DNA of 64,000 nucleotides from Miltoncostaea sp963762825 (GCA_963762825.1 CAVXLZ010000001.1:1178001-1242000), one strand, 5' to 3'. Counted from the stretch's first letter, positions 32,972-41,739 are shown. Notes: generated by a model not told the origin, from the letters alone. Made by a program: numbers and translations.

Positions 32972-33979
32972 ATGATGGCGAACCTTCCGAAGATCCGCCG
33001 GAGCCAGGGCCGCGGGCCGGGAGCCGGGAATCCGTCCGAGGCTGAGCGCGTTCGGCCGGACATCCAGCGCCTGGAGGCGTCGGGGCTCACGTGGCTGAAC
33101 ATCGAGGCGCCAACCGAGATCGAGACGGCCTGGCTCGCCGAGCACTACGAGTTCCACCCCCTCGACCTCGAGGACGTGATCTCGCGTCGGCGCCAGCGGG
33201 CGAAGATCGACGAGTACGCCGACTACCTGTTCATCGTCCTGCACTTCCCCCGCTTCGACAAGAGCACGGGGCGGCTGCAGGCGACCGAGCTCAACGTCTT
33301 CGTCGCCGAGGACCTGGTCATCACGCTGCCCAACGAGCCGCTGAAGCCACTCAACGCGCTCTGGTCGCGCTGCGAGCGCGGCGAGTCCGCGCGCGAGCAG
33401 TACATGAGCAAGGGGTCGGGCTACCTGCTCTACGAGATCGTCGACACCATGTACGACTACTGCTTCCCGATCCTCGACAAGATCGGCTTCAAGCTCGACT
33501 CGATCGAGGACGCCCTCTTCGAGGGGGAGAGCGATGACCTCGTGCGGGACATCTCGAACATCAAGCAGGAGATCATCAACTACCGCAAGATCGTGAAGCC
33601 CCAGCGGCCCACGCTGCGACTGCTGGAGCGCAGCAACCAGCGCTACGCCCCGCAGGACCTGGAGATCTACTTCGACGACATCGTCGACAAGAGCGAGCGC
33701 ATCTGGGACCTCCTCGAGAACTACAAGGAGGTCGCCGAGGCCCTCGAGGCCACCAACGAGTCGGTCATCACCCACAAGCTCAACGACATCATCCGGTTGC
33801 TCACCATCATGTCGGCCACCCTTCTCCCCATGACCCTCATCGCCAGCATCTACGGCATGAACACCGAGACCCTTCCGTTCGCGCGCTCGGGGGCCTTCTC
33901 GTTCATCTTCCCCCTGCTGCTGATGGGGATCACGGGCGTCGCCCTGTTCGCGTGGTTCCGGCACAAGCGTTGGCTCTAG
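32972..33979 (+). CDS. corA: CorA family magnesium/cobalt transporter
   Basis: A 335-aa protein from ATG 32972 (ATG 32975 also possible). A long acidic, helical cytoplasmic domain (residues about 25-270) is followed by two C-terminal TMs. IYGMNTE (about 294) at the end of TM1 is the GMN selectivity signature, and a basic tail (FRHKRWL) ends the protein. It forms a pentameric Mg2+ channel. Its stop codon lies inside the terminal CTAG of the palindromic repeat that follows. Confidence 0.94.
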   Translation: MMANLPKIRRSQGRGPGAGNPSEAERVRPDIQRLEASGLTWLNIEAPTEIETAWLAEHYEFHPLDLEDVISRRRQRAKIDEYADYLFIVLHFPRFDKSTGRLQATELNVFVAEDLVITLPNEPLKPLNALWSRCERGESAREQYMSKGSGYLLYEIVDTMYDYCFPILDKIGFKLDSIEDALFEGESDDLVRDISNIKQEIINYRKIVKPQRPTLRLLERSNQRYAPQDLEIYFDDIVDKSERIWDLLENYKEVAEALEATNESVITHKLNDIIRLLTIMSATLLPMTLIASIYGMNTETLPFARSGAFSFIFPLLLMGITGVALFAWFRHKRWL

Positions 33980-34140
33980 TGTCCTGCGCCAGAAATCTCT
34001 TGGCGGTTCCCGGCTGCGTCTCATCGCGAGGCAGCGTCCTCGACCACCGCAGTACTCCCGATATTGCGGTGGATCTGCGTCCTCCCCTCGCGGGAGTCTC
34101 GCTCGGGAACCGCATACGAACTTCTGACGCAGGACACTAG
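33976..34140. mobile_element. 165-bp palindromic MITE-like element
   Basis: Both ends read CTAGTGTCCTGCG (33976-33988; complement 34128-34140), a perfect 13-bp terminal inverted repeat. Inside, GCGGTTCCCG (34003-34012) mirrors CGGGAACCGC (34104-34113) at exactly symmetrical positions, and weaker complementarity continues to the centre near 34058. No coding capacity. The CTAG ends fit TA/CTAG target duplication of IS630-type transposons. A shortened copy occurs at 58041. It also supplies the corA stop codon. Confidence 0.75.
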
Positions 34141-34231
34141 TGCCGGGTCCAGTCAGTCCGAGGGAACCGGGTGAAGGTCGTCCGACGTGGCGCTAGACCC
34201 CTCCGTCCCTCCCGGAAGGGGGCCCGACATC

Positions 34232-34717
34232 ATGTGGTCGCCCTGGCGGATGACCTACGTCTCCGCCGAGAAGGAGCACGGCTTCGAGGGCCCCTCGTGC
34301 GTCTTCTGCGACCTGCCCGCGCGCCAGGACGATGCGCGCACCTACATCCTGTACCGTGGCGCCCGCGCTTTCGTGATCATGAACCTCTACCCGTACAACA
34401 ACGGGCACCTGATGGTGGTGCCCTACGCCCATGAGGACTCGCTCGCGGCGCTCGACGAATCGACCCTCGGCGAGATGATCGGTCTCGCAAAGCGCTCCCA
34501 GGCGGTCGTTCAGGAGCGGATGCGGCCGCAGGGCTTCAACCTCGGGATCAACCAGGGGCGCGCCGCCGGAGCGGGCATCGCCGACCACCTTCACATGCAC
34601 CTGCTGCCGCGCTGGGTGGGCGACACCAACTTCATGCCGGCGCTCGGCGACGTCCGCGTGATGCCGCAACACTTGGACGAGACGTACTCACTCCTCCTGC
34701 CGGGGTTCTCCGAATGA
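34232..34717 (+). CDS. HIT family hydrolase (diadenosine/nucleotide hydrolase-like)
   Basis: A 161-aa protein; ATG 34232 (MWSPWRMTYV) fits the family start, although GTG 34187 is in frame. CVFCDLP supplies a CxxC zinc pair. NLYPYNNGHLMVVPYAHED and the triad HLHMHLLPRW are diagnostic. Members hydrolyse nucleoside phosphoramidates or dinucleoside polyphosphates such as Ap4A. It overlaps the phosphomannomutase start (ATGA), so the four following genes form an operon. Confidence 0.9.
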   Translation: MWSPWRMTYVSAEKEHGFEGPSCVFCDLPARQDDARTYILYRGARAFVIMNLYPYNNGHLMVVPYAHEDSLAALDESTLGEMIGLAKRSQAVVQERMRPQGFNLGINQGRAAGAGIADHLHMHLLPRWVGDTNFMPALGDVRVMPQHLDETYSLLLPGFSE

Positions 34718-36063
34718 CCATCGACCCAAGCGTCTTCAAGGCCTACGACGTCCGCGGCCTCTACCCGGGCGAGCTCGACGAGGAGGGCGCGCGGAGTGTC
34801 GGCGCCGCCTTCATCGCCGTCACCGGAGCCTCGCGGATCGCCGTCGGACACGACACGCGCCTGTCGTCGCCCTCGATCGCTGAGAGCTTCACCGAGGGCG
34901 CGATCGAGGCGGGAGCAGACGTGGTGGAGCTCGGGCTCTGCGCCACCGAGATGCTCTACTTCGCCGTCGCCGAAGGCGGCTTCGACGGCGGGGCCTGCAT
35001 CACCGCAAGCCACAACCCCCCCGAGTACACGGGCGCGAAGATGGTGACGGCCGGCGCCGTGCCCCTGTCGGGCGATGCCGGGATCGGCGAGGTCGGGCGC
35101 ATCGCGCTGGCCGGACCCCCGCGGGCGGCCACGCCCGGAACCCGCTCGACCGAGGACGGTCTCCTCGGTCGGTTCGTGGACAAGTGCCTGTCGTTCGTCG
35201 ATCCCGAGGCGATCCAGGGCCTGCGCGTGGTGCTGGACGCTGCCAACGGGATGTCGGGCCTCTACCTGCCGCCGGTCCTGGAGCGGCTCGGGATCGACGC
35301 GGTGCCCTTCTTCCTCGACCTCGACGGGCGCTTCCCGAATCACGAGCCCAACCCGCTCCTGCCGGAGAACCGCGAGTTCATCATGGCCAAGGTCCGCGAG
35401 GAGCAGGCCGACCTCGGGATCGCCTTCGACGGGGACGCCGATCGCTGCTTCTTCATCGACGATGCCGGCGACTTCGTGGCAGGCGATTTCCTCACGGCGC
35501 TGCTCGCCCGCCATCTCATGGCGCGCACGGGCCCCGCGACGGTCGTCTACGACCTGAGGGCCTCCTGGGCGGTGCGCGACACCGTGGAGGCCGCCGGCGG
35601 CACGGCCGACATGCACCGCGTGGGCCACGCGTTCATCAAGCGCCGCATGCGCGAGGTGGACGCGCTCTTCGCCGGCGAGGTCAGCGGCCACTACTACTTC
35701 AAGGACTTCTCGTTCGCCGACAGCGGGCTCATCCCCGCCCTCCTCGTGATGGAGATGGTCGCCACCACCGGCCGGCCGCTCTCCGAGCTGATCGCGGAGT
35801 TCCGCGCCCGCTACCACATCTCCGGCGAGATCAACTCGACCGTCTCCGACGCGCCGGCAGCGATCGAGCGCATCCGTACCCGCTTCGCCGACGGCCGCCA
35901 GAGCGAGATCGACGGCCTATCGATCGAGTACGACGACTGGCACTTCAATGTCCGGTCCTCCAACACCGAGCCCCTGCTGCGCCTCAACCTGGAGTCGCTG
36001 GTGTCCGAGGCGGACATGGAGCGCCGCCGCGACGAGGTGCTCGAGGTCATCCTCTCAGGGTGA
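34714..36063 (+). CDS. manB: Phosphomannomutase/phosphoglucomutase
   Basis: A 449-aa protein. FKAYDVRGLYPGEL is the family start; ACITASHNPPEYTGAK contains the phosphoserine; AFDGDADRCFFID binds Mg2+; AGEVSGHYYFKDF recognises sugar and SSNTEPLLRLNLE binds phosphate. It interconverts hexose-6-phosphate and hexose-1-phosphate for polysaccharide or GDP-mannose synthesis. It overlaps both neighbours by 4 nt. Confidence 0.96.
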   Translation: MTIDPSVFKAYDVRGLYPGELDEEGARSVGAAFIAVTGASRIAVGHDTRLSSPSIAESFTEGAIEAGADVVELGLCATEMLYFAVAEGGFDGGACITASHNPPEYTGAKMVTAGAVPLSGDAGIGEVGRIALAGPPRAATPGTRSTEDGLLGRFVDKCLSFVDPEAIQGLRVVLDAANGMSGLYLPPVLERLGIDAVPFFLDLDGRFPNHEPNPLLPENREFIMAKVREEQADLGIAFDGDADRCFFIDDAGDFVAGDFLTALLARHLMARTGPATVVYDLRASWAVRDTVEAAGGTADMHRVGHAFIKRRMREVDALFAGEVSGHYYFKDFSFADSGLIPALLVMEMVATTGRPLSELIAEFRARYHISGEINSTVSDAPAAIERIRTRFADGRQSEIDGLSIEYDDWHFNVRSSNTEPLLRLNLESLVSEADMERRRDEVLEVILSG

Positions 36064-36662
36064 CCGCGCCGACAGCGGTCATCGAGGCACGGGAGGTCGA
36101 GGTGCGCTACCACGGGGGCCCCGAGCCCGCCGTGCGGGGCGCGTCGCTCTCGCTCGCCGCCGGGGAGGGCCTGCTGGTGTCCGGATCGGCCGGATCCGGC
36201 AAGACGAGCCTGGTACGCGGGCTGCTCGGCCTTGTGGCCTGCCGGGGCGAGATCCTTGTGTCCGGCCGGGTGGGCTACGGACCCCAGGGAGAGCGCTTCG
36301 CAACGGGCCTGCGGGTGCGAGAAACAGTGGCCGCCGCGCAAGCGCTCCGCCGGGAGTCCGCCGTGCCCACGACGCGACTCGTGGAGCGGGCCCTCGAGCG
36401 CGCCGGCCTCGGCTTCGTCGGCGACTGGCGCACCAGCCGCCTCGACGCCGAGGGCTGGAGGCGGCTGAGCCTCGCCCTCGCGATCGCCGGCGACCCCCCC
36501 GTGGTCGTCCTGGACGACCCATGGACCTTCGCGGACACCCTTCGTGAGATCGCCACGGCGCGGGCACGGGGGGCCGCGGTGCTCGCGGCCGCCCGGCGGC
36601 CGGCCGGGCTCGCTCCTGCTCTCGGGCGTCGCGTGGTCCTCGTCGACGGGGTCCTGCGGTGA
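36060..36662 (+). CDS. ABC transporter ATP-binding protein, small, with degenerate signature
   Basis: A 200-aa protein, GTG start overlapping the manB stop. Walker A is SGSAGSGKTSLVRG and Walker B VVVLDDPWTF. The usual LSGGQ is replaced by LDAEGWRRLSLAL, and the catalytic Glu after Walker B is Asp-Pro. It is about 20-40 residues shorter than usual ATPases. Together with the permease at 36659 it makes a two-gene exporter; the altered signature may mean low or regulated ATPase activity. Confidence 0.85.
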   Translation: MTAPTAVIEAREVEVRYHGGPEPAVRGASLSLAAGEGLLVSGSAGSGKTSLVRGLLGLVACRGEILVSGRVGYGPQGERFATGLRVRETVAAAQALRRESAVPTTRLVERALERAGLGFVGDWRTSRLDAEGWRRLSLALAIAGDPPVVVLDDPWTFADTLREIATARARGAAVLAAARRPAGLAPALGRRVVLVDGVLR

Positions 36663-37474
36663 GGCGGATCGCCGCACTCGTCCACCTGCAGGCGCTGCGC
36701 CTGACGCGCCGCCGATGGATCCAGGTGGGGGTGGTGGCCGGGATCGCCTTGGCCCTGGTCGCCGCGGCCGTCGCCGCGACGCACGAGGGCAGCGTGCGCG
36801 AGGACACGCTTCGCCGGGGAGCGGCCGCGCTGCTGCTGCTCGGGGGGCTGGCCCTGGCCCTCGCGCTGGGGAGCGCAGCGCTGAACGTCAACGCCGAGAC
36901 CGGGCACTTCGGGGCTCTCGTCGGATCGGGAGCGTCGCGGCCCGAGTTGGTGGCCGGGGCGGTCGGTGCGCGACTCATGTTGCTGCTCGGCGCCGGCGCA
37001 GCGTGGGCCTTGGTGCTGCAGGCCGGCAGCCTCGCGCTCGGGCTCGGGCTGGATGGTCCGCTCGCCGTGCACAGCCTCGCCGTGGGCCTGGGCCTCGTGG
37101 TGGCACTGATGGCCGCCGCCGCCGCGAGCTCGATCGTCGGCCCCGCCGCTGCGGCGATCTTCGGAGGATCCGTCTACGTGGCAGCCCAGGCGGTGGTCAA
37201 CCTGAAGGCCGCCGCCGACCAGGGGCTGATCGGCACGGCCGACACGCTCGTGCGCACCCTCTACTACATCGTCCCGCGCACCATCACCTCGCCCATGATC
37301 GCCGAGCTCCAGCTGCGCAACGCCGCCGGGGCGGCCGCTCCGCGCGTGGAGATCAACCAGAACACCGTGCTGGTGCCGGCATCCGGATGGGACTCCGTGG
37401 CCTGGACGCTCGCCTGGTGCGTCCTGCTGGCATTGCTCTGCGCAGCGGGGCTCCGGCGCCGCCCCTTGAACTAG
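36659..37474 (+). CDS. ABC-2-type transporter permease
   Basis: A 271-aa protein with about six hydrophobic helices and the ABC-2 layout: a cytoplasmic Arg-rich start (LRLTRRRWIQVG), TM1, an extracellular part, then five TMs. GTG start overlaps the ATPase gene by 4 nt. Substrate unknown. Confidence 0.82.
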   Translation: MRRIAALVHLQALRLTRRRWIQVGVVAGIALALVAAAVAATHEGSVREDTLRRGAAALLLLGGLALALALGSAALNVNAETGHFGALVGSGASRPELVAGAVGARLMLLLGAGAAWALVLQAGSLALGLGLDGPLAVHSLAVGLGLVVALMAAAAASSIVGPAAAAIFGGSVYVAAQAVVNLKAAADQGLIGTADTLVRTLYYIVPRTITSPMIAELQLRNAAGAAAPRVEINQNTVLVPASGWDSVAWTLAWCVLLALLCAAGLRRRPLN

Positions 37475-37482
37475 TACAAGCG

Positions 37483-38568
37483 CTAGACCGCGACCTCGTC
37501 CCGGCTGACGGGCTCGTAGAGCGTGCCGCGCTCGGCGGGTGTCTTGCCGCCGTTGCGGATCAGGTTCTGCATCCGCTCCTGGGAGAGCCCGAGCGGCGTC
37601 TGCACCGTGGTGGCGTGGGCGATGCGCTCCTCGGTGAGCGTGCCCGACAGATCGTCGAGCCCGTACGAGAGAGCCTCGGAGGTGATCTCCTCGCCGAGCA
37701 TGACCCAGTGCCCCTTGATGTGGGGGAAGTTGTCGAGGAAGAGACGCGCGACGGCGATGGTGCGCAGCTTCTCCTCCCGCGTGGGGCCCGGCAGATAGGC
37801 GAAGTCGGTGTTGCCCGGCAGGAAGGGCAGGGGGATGAACGCCTGGAAGCCACTCGTTTCGTCCTGGAGGGAGCGCAGCCGGCTCATGTGGTCGACCTGC
37901 TCCTCAGGCGTCTCGAAGTGGCCGAAGAGGAGAGTGGCGTTGGTCCGCATCCCCTGGGCGTGAGCCTCGCGGTGCACCTCCAGCCAGGTCTCCGCCGGGA
38001 CCTTGCGATCGGCGATGATCTTGCGCACGCGCTGGCTGAAGACCTCGGCGCCACCACCCGGCATCGTGTCGTGGCCGGCCGCACGCAGCCGGCGCAGGGC
38101 CTCGGCGTGATCCACCTTCGAGATGCGGGCGATGAAATCGACCTCGACGGCGGTCAGCGCGGTGAGCGAGACGTGAGGCAGCTGGGCCTTCAGCTCGGAG
38201 AAGAGCTCCTCGTAGTAGGGGAGGTCGTACTCCTTGGTCATGCCGCCAACGATGTGGAGCTCGGTGATGCCGAGCTCCGACAGCTGCGTGGCCCGGTCGA
38301 CCAGCTGATCGACGCTGTAGGCGTAGGCGCGCTCGTCCTTCTCGGTCCAGACGGCGAACGCGCAGAACCCGCACCCGACCACGCAGATGTTCGTCGGGTT
38401 GAGGTGCGCGTTGACGTTGTAGGTGATCGCGTCCGAGTAGCGCCGGCGCACGACGGTGTCGGCGGCCTCCCCGAGCTCCTCGAGGGGGGCCTCGAGGAAG
38501 AGGGCGATCGCCTCGTCCGAGGTGATGCGCCCACCCTCGGCGGCGCGGGAGAGGATTGCGTCGATCAT
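37483..38568 (-). CDS. mqnE: Aminodeoxyfutalosine synthase (radical SAM), menaquinone pathway
   Basis: A 361-aa protein. NVNAHLNPTNICVVGCGFCAF contains the CxxxCxxC motif of the radical-SAM 4Fe-4S cluster. GGMTKEYDLPYYEELFSEL, TMPGGGAEVFSQRVR, LLFGHFETPEEQVDHMSRL and LDNFPHIKGHWVMLG match MqnE more than MqnC or CofH. It makes 6-amino-6-deoxyfutalosine in the futalosine route to menaquinone. Other mqn genes are not in the window, unless the UbiA protein at 44865 is the prenylating enzyme. Confidence 0.88.
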   Translation of the reverse strand: MIDAILSRAAEGGRITSDEAIALFLEAPLEELGEAADTVVRRRYSDAITYNVNAHLNPTNICVVGCGFCAFAVWTEKDERAYAYSVDQLVDRATQLSELGITELHIVGGMTKEYDLPYYEELFSELKAQLPHVSLTALTAVEVDFIARISKVDHAEALRRLRAAGHDTMPGGGAEVFSQRVRKIIADRKVPAETWLEVHREAHAQGMRTNATLLFGHFETPEEQVDHMSRLRSLQDETSGFQAFIPLPFLPGNTDFAYLPGPTREEKLRTIAVARLFLDNFPHIKGHWVMLGEEITSEALSYGLDDLSGTLTEERIAHATTVQTPLGLSQERMQNLIRNGGKTPAERGTLYEPVSRDEVAV

Positions 38569-38642
38569 CGGGCTCCAGACTACCAGGGGCCCCGGCGGGG
38601 GCAGCGGACACCCGTCCCGGCCGGCCGCGCTAGTCTGACCAT

Positions 38643-39218
38643 GTGCCGGAGCATGCGCTCAAAGAGTGGGCGGTGACGATCGCCGCCCTCGCCGCGGGCG
38701 ACCAGGTCCTGATCGTCCGCAAGGGGGGCATCGGGGAGAAGCGTTTCGAGCTCCCCCACCCGCGCTTCCACCTCTTCCCGACCTACGCCCATCAGCGCCC
38801 CGAGCTGGTGAAGCCGGCGGCGCGCCGGCGCTTCGCCGACCCGCTCGCGCAGCGCGAGGAACCCGACCGGCTGCCGCTGGCGGTCTACGCCGAGCTGCAC
38901 GCGGCCCACCCGATCGTCGACCCCGAGGCGCTGGCGGCCATCGACCACCTCCACGTCCTCTCGCCCGAGTACGCGAGCGAGAGGCTGCGCTGGCGGCGGA
39001 TCCACCCCCTCTGGGCGGCCGTGCTGCGGGTCTGGACCATCCCCGTTCCCGCCGTGCTCAAAGTGGGCGCCGAGCACGGCGGGTGCGTCAGCTGGGTCGA
39101 CCTGCCCGAGTCGATCGGCGCTCCGCTCGAGCGCGTGCCGGCCCTCTCCGATGGGGAGTTCGCCGACGCGGCCGGGGCCGTCGAGAGCGCCCTCGCGTCG
39201 GCCGTGGTGCGCACGTGA
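38643..39218 (+). CDS. DUF1802 family protein
   Basis: A 191-aa protein from GTG 38643. HALKEWAVTIAAL, VLIVRKGGIGEKRFELPH and FHLFPTYAHQRPELVKP match the DUF1802 family, whose function is unknown. It leads a five-gene operon with 4-nt overlaps throughout (GTGA/ATGA), divergent from mqnE. Confidence 0.85.
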   Translation: MPEHALKEWAVTIAALAAGDQVLIVRKGGIGEKRFELPHPRFHLFPTYAHQRPELVKPAARRRFADPLAQREEPDRLPLAVYAELHAAHPIVDPEALAAIDHLHVLSPEYASERLRWRRIHPLWAAVLRVWTIPVPAVLKVGAEHGGCVSWVDLPESIGAPLERVPALSDGEFADAAGAVESALASAVVRT

Positions 39219-39517
39219 CGCGCGCGCATGTGCTCGTGTGCCGGGGGCCGGACTGCGCCTCGCGCGGAGCCCAGGACATCTACACCGAGATGGCGTCCCA
39301 GGTCTTCGCCCAGGGCCTCTCGGACGAGGTCGTGCAGACCCAGAGCGGATGCGTGGCGCCCCTCTGCGGGCAGGGCCCGGTGATCTGCAGCTATCCGGCC
39401 GGGGTCTGGTATGCGGGCGTGGAGACGGCCGACGTGGCCGAGATCGTGGCCGAGGACCTCGCGGAGGGCGCCGTGGTCGAGCGCCTCGTGGCCGCGCGAC
39501 TGGAGGAGGGCGAATGA
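39215..39517 (+). CDS. Thioredoxin-like [2Fe-2S] ferredoxin
   Basis: A 100-aa protein with GTG start overlapping the DUF1802 stop. VCRGPDCASRGAQDIYTEM and QSGCVAPLCGQGPVICSYPAGVWY provide four cysteines in the arrangement of thioredoxin-fold 2Fe-2S proteins (NuoE C-terminal / (2Fe-2S) ferredoxin). It is likely a small electron carrier for the other proteins of this operon. Confidence 0.85.
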   Translation: MTRAHVLVCRGPDCASRGAQDIYTEMASQVFAQGLSDEVVQTQSGCVAPLCGQGPVICSYPAGVWYAGVETADVAEIVAEDLAEGAVVERLVAARLEEGE

Positions 39518-39840
39518 ACCACACCGAGGCATTCGACGAGCTGCTCGCCGAGCAGGCGTCGGACTGGTCGTTCTTCGAGGTGTACGTCACCCTCGACGAC
39601 GCGAGCAACCTCTCGGAGGCGCGGGTGTCGCTCGCGAGGGCCAACGCGCGCCCGGTGCGCACGGCCGGCGACCACGACTTCGAGATCACGGTCGCGAATA
39701 CACACGGCCACGGGGCTCGCGCGGGCGTGGTCCGCTCGGCGCTCCGGATACTGGACGACCGCGGCATCACCGGGCGCACCTGGGGGGGTGCCACCCGCAG
39801 CAGCACCCGCCCCGCCCCGCCCCACCGCTACGGTCCGTGA
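39514..39840 (+). CDS. Small protein of unknown function in the ferredoxin operon
   Basis: A 108-aa protein from ATG 39514, overlapping the ferredoxin gene (ATGA). DWSFFEVYVTLDDASNLSEARVS begins a mixed alpha/beta fold; the end is Arg/Pro-rich and probably disordered. I recognise no family. Confidence 0.65.
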   Translation: MNHTEAFDELLAEQASDWSFFEVYVTLDDASNLSEARVSLARANARPVRTAGDHDFEITVANTHGHGARAGVVRSALRILDDRGITGRTWGGATRSSTRPAPPHRYGP

Positions 39841-40274
39841 TCCGCGACGAGGATGACCTGCAGCTCCTCGCCGAGCTCGGGGGCGTGCTCGACCAGACCG
39901 TGAACGCGGCGGGCCTGACCTCGGGCTCGTACCTGATCCTGCGCGAGCTCGTCACCACGGCCGAGCCGGCCCCGGTCACCGCCCTCGCCGAGCGGTTCGC
40001 CGCCGACCCGGAGGAGATTGCCGGGTTGTGCAAGCGCCTCGCCGATGCAGGTCTCGCCGCCACCCGCGGGAGCGGGGTGGCGGCGACCGATGCGGGCATG
40101 GCCGAGGCCGCGCGGCTCGAGGACGAGGCCAACGAGGCGATGCGCGCGTACGTCGTCGAGCGCCCTCACACCGCCACGGTGTACGGGCTGGTGGCCTCGA
40201 TGCAGAGCGGCCGCTTCACCGTCGAGGACCTGCTGGCATTCCTCGCCGAGGGCCCCACCGGCGCGGACGGGTGA
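39837..40274 (+). CDS. MarR-like winged-helix transcriptional regulator
   Basis: A 145-aa protein, GTG overlapping the previous stop (GTGA). An N-terminal helix (LLAELGGVLDQTVNAAGL), then SGSYLILRELVTTAE, VTALAERFAADPEEIAGLCKRL (recognition region) and a wing DAGLAATRGSGVAATDAG resemble MarR proteins. The C-terminal helices would form the dimer interface. It may regulate its own operon. Confidence 0.68.
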   Translation: MIRDEDDLQLLAELGGVLDQTVNAAGLTSGSYLILRELVTTAEPAPVTALAERFAADPEEIAGLCKRLADAGLAATRGSGVAATDAGMAEAARLEDEANEAMRAYVVERPHTATVYGLVASMQSGRFTVEDLLAFLAEGPTGADG

Positions 40275-40366
40275 GCGTCGCCTTCGCGATCCCGGCCGCG
40301 GTCGTGGTTGCGCTCTTCGCCCTCATCGTCACGCTGATCGCGGTCCGCAACCGCCGCGAGCCGTGA
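40271..40366 (+). CDS. 31-aa single-TM peptide
   Basis: GTG 40271 overlaps the MarR-like stop (GTGA) and encodes one hydrophobic helix (FAIPAAVVVALFALIVTL) followed by a positively charged end (RNRREP). Translational coupling to four upstream genes and a clear positive-inside tail argue it is real. Its function is unknown; small membrane peptides often regulate a larger membrane complex. Confidence 0.62.
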   Translation: MSVAFAIPAAVVVALFALIVTLIAVRNRREP

Positions 40367-40605
40367 TCGCGCGGGCCTCCCCGTCTCGGCAGACGAGAAG
40401 TGGGGGCGGCCCGGTTGAATACCGGCGCCGACTGATGGAGTGTCGGACCACACTTCCCCTCACGTAGTCCCCGACACCACGCCCGGGGTATCCGCCCACC
40501 CGTCCCGGCCATCCGGATCGTCGTGCGCCCCTCGCGCGCGGGATCGCCCAGCGTTGAGCGGCGCGCCCTCGACAGCCCCCGATACGGGGCACGGCAGGAG
40601 GATTC
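40367..40605. other. Intergenic region with several small inverted repeats
   Basis: No gene is seen in 239 bp. CGTCT/AGACG (40382-40386/40391-40395) with loop CGGC forms a short hairpin 15 nt after the peptide stop. GTGTCGG (40440-40446) and CCGACAC (40471-40477) form a wider inverted repeat that could be an operator for the alcohol dehydrogenase gene. Confidence 0.35.
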
Positions 40606-41691
40606 ATGCGCGGAATCGTCTTCAACGCACCCAAGGATGTCTCGGTCGAGACCGTCCCGGATCCGACGATCATGGAGCCCGGCGATGCCGTCGTCAGGGT
40701 GACCAAGGCGGGCATCTGCGGCTCGGACATGCACATCTACAACCACGGCGATGCCTTCGGGTTCAGCCCGGGCTGCCGCCTCGGCCACGAGTTCGTCGGC
40801 GTGGTCGAGGAGGTTGGCGGCGAGGTCGCCAACGTCCGCGCAGGGCAGAAAGTCGCCTCTCCGTTCTGGATCTCGTGCGGCGAGTGCCACTTCTGCCGCC
40901 GGGGGCTCCAGACCTCCTGCGTACGTGGCGGCGCGTACGGCTTCGAACCGTTCTGGCCGGGCGGCGGAGAGGTGCAGGGGGGCCAGTCGCAGTACGTCCG
41001 GGTGCCGATGGCCGACGGGACCCTCGAGGTCGTGCCCGAGTCGCTGGCCGACGACGCGCACGACGCGCGGGTTCTGCCGATGACCGACGTCTTTACCACC
41101 GCCTATCACGCGGTCGCGGGGGCCGACATCTCCGAGGGCGACACGGTCCTGGTCATCGGCGACGGGGCGGTCGGCCTGCTCGCCTGCCACGCGGCTCGGC
41201 TGTTCGACCCGGCCGCCATCGTGCTGGCCGGCCACCACGACGACCGCCTCGAGGTGGGGCGGCGCCTCGGGGCCACCCACACGGTCAACACCTCGGCCGA
41301 CGGCGGCCTGGAGGAGCTGATCGGCGGACTGACCGACGGGCACGGCCCTCAGGCGGTGGTGGATGCCGTCTCGAGTCCCACGTCGATGAGACTCTCGACC
41401 GATACCGCCCAGGCCGGCGGGACGGTGAGCTGGGTAGGTATGGAGGTCTTCCTCGGCGCGCCCGAGCTGGCCTGGGACCAGTGCTTCATGCGCAACCTCA
41501 CGATCCGGGGCGGGGTGGCGCCGGTCAAGCGCTACCTGCCACAGCTGTGGCCCCTCCTCGAGAGCGGCGCGATCGACCCCTCGCCGGTCCTGACCCACGA
41601 TCTGGGCATGGAGGAGGCGGCGGCGGGCTACGCGACGATGGCCACCCGCCAGGAGGGCACGGTGAAGGTGGCGGTGTCGCCGAACGGCTGA
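40606..41691 (+). CDS. Zinc-dependent alcohol/polyol dehydrogenase (MDR family)
   Basis: A 361-aa protein; an AGGAGG precedes the ATG. GICGSDMHIY and LGHEFVGVV give the catalytic zinc site; CGECHFCRRGLQTSC supplies the four structural-zinc Cys. VLVIGDGAVGLLACHAARL is the NAD-binding Rossmann motif. MDR dehydrogenases oxidise alcohols, sugars or glutathione adducts; the exact substrate is not deducible. A stem-loop follows. Confidence 0.92.
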   Translation: MRGIVFNAPKDVSVETVPDPTIMEPGDAVVRVTKAGICGSDMHIYNHGDAFGFSPGCRLGHEFVGVVEEVGGEVANVRAGQKVASPFWISCGECHFCRRGLQTSCVRGGAYGFEPFWPGGGEVQGGQSQYVRVPMADGTLEVVPESLADDAHDARVLPMTDVFTTAYHAVAGADISEGDTVLVIGDGAVGLLACHAARLFDPAAIVLAGHHDDRLEVGRRLGATHTVNTSADGGLEELIGGLTDGHGPQAVVDAVSSPTSMRLSTDTAQAGGTVSWVGMEVFLGAPELAWDQCFMRNLTIRGGVAPVKRYLPQLWPLLESGAIDPSPVLTHDLGMEEAAAGYATMATRQEGTVKVAVSPNG

Positions 41692-41709
41692 GCAGCCGCC
41701 TCGCGGACG

Positions 41710-41739
41710 GCCCGGCGGCCCGCGCTCGCGCCGCCGGGC
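41710..41739. terminator. Bidirectional terminator-like stem-loop
   Basis: GCCCGGCGGC (41710-41719) and GCCGCCGGGC (41730-41739) pair perfectly with a 10-nt loop, between the convergent alcohol dehydrogenase and dehydrogenase genes. No U-tract. Confidence 0.55.

Noticed and set aside
40440..40477. A riboswitch or attenuator before the alcohol dehydrogenase.
   Set aside because: Only short inverted repeats are present, with no recognisable riboswitch core; they are recorded as a possible operator.
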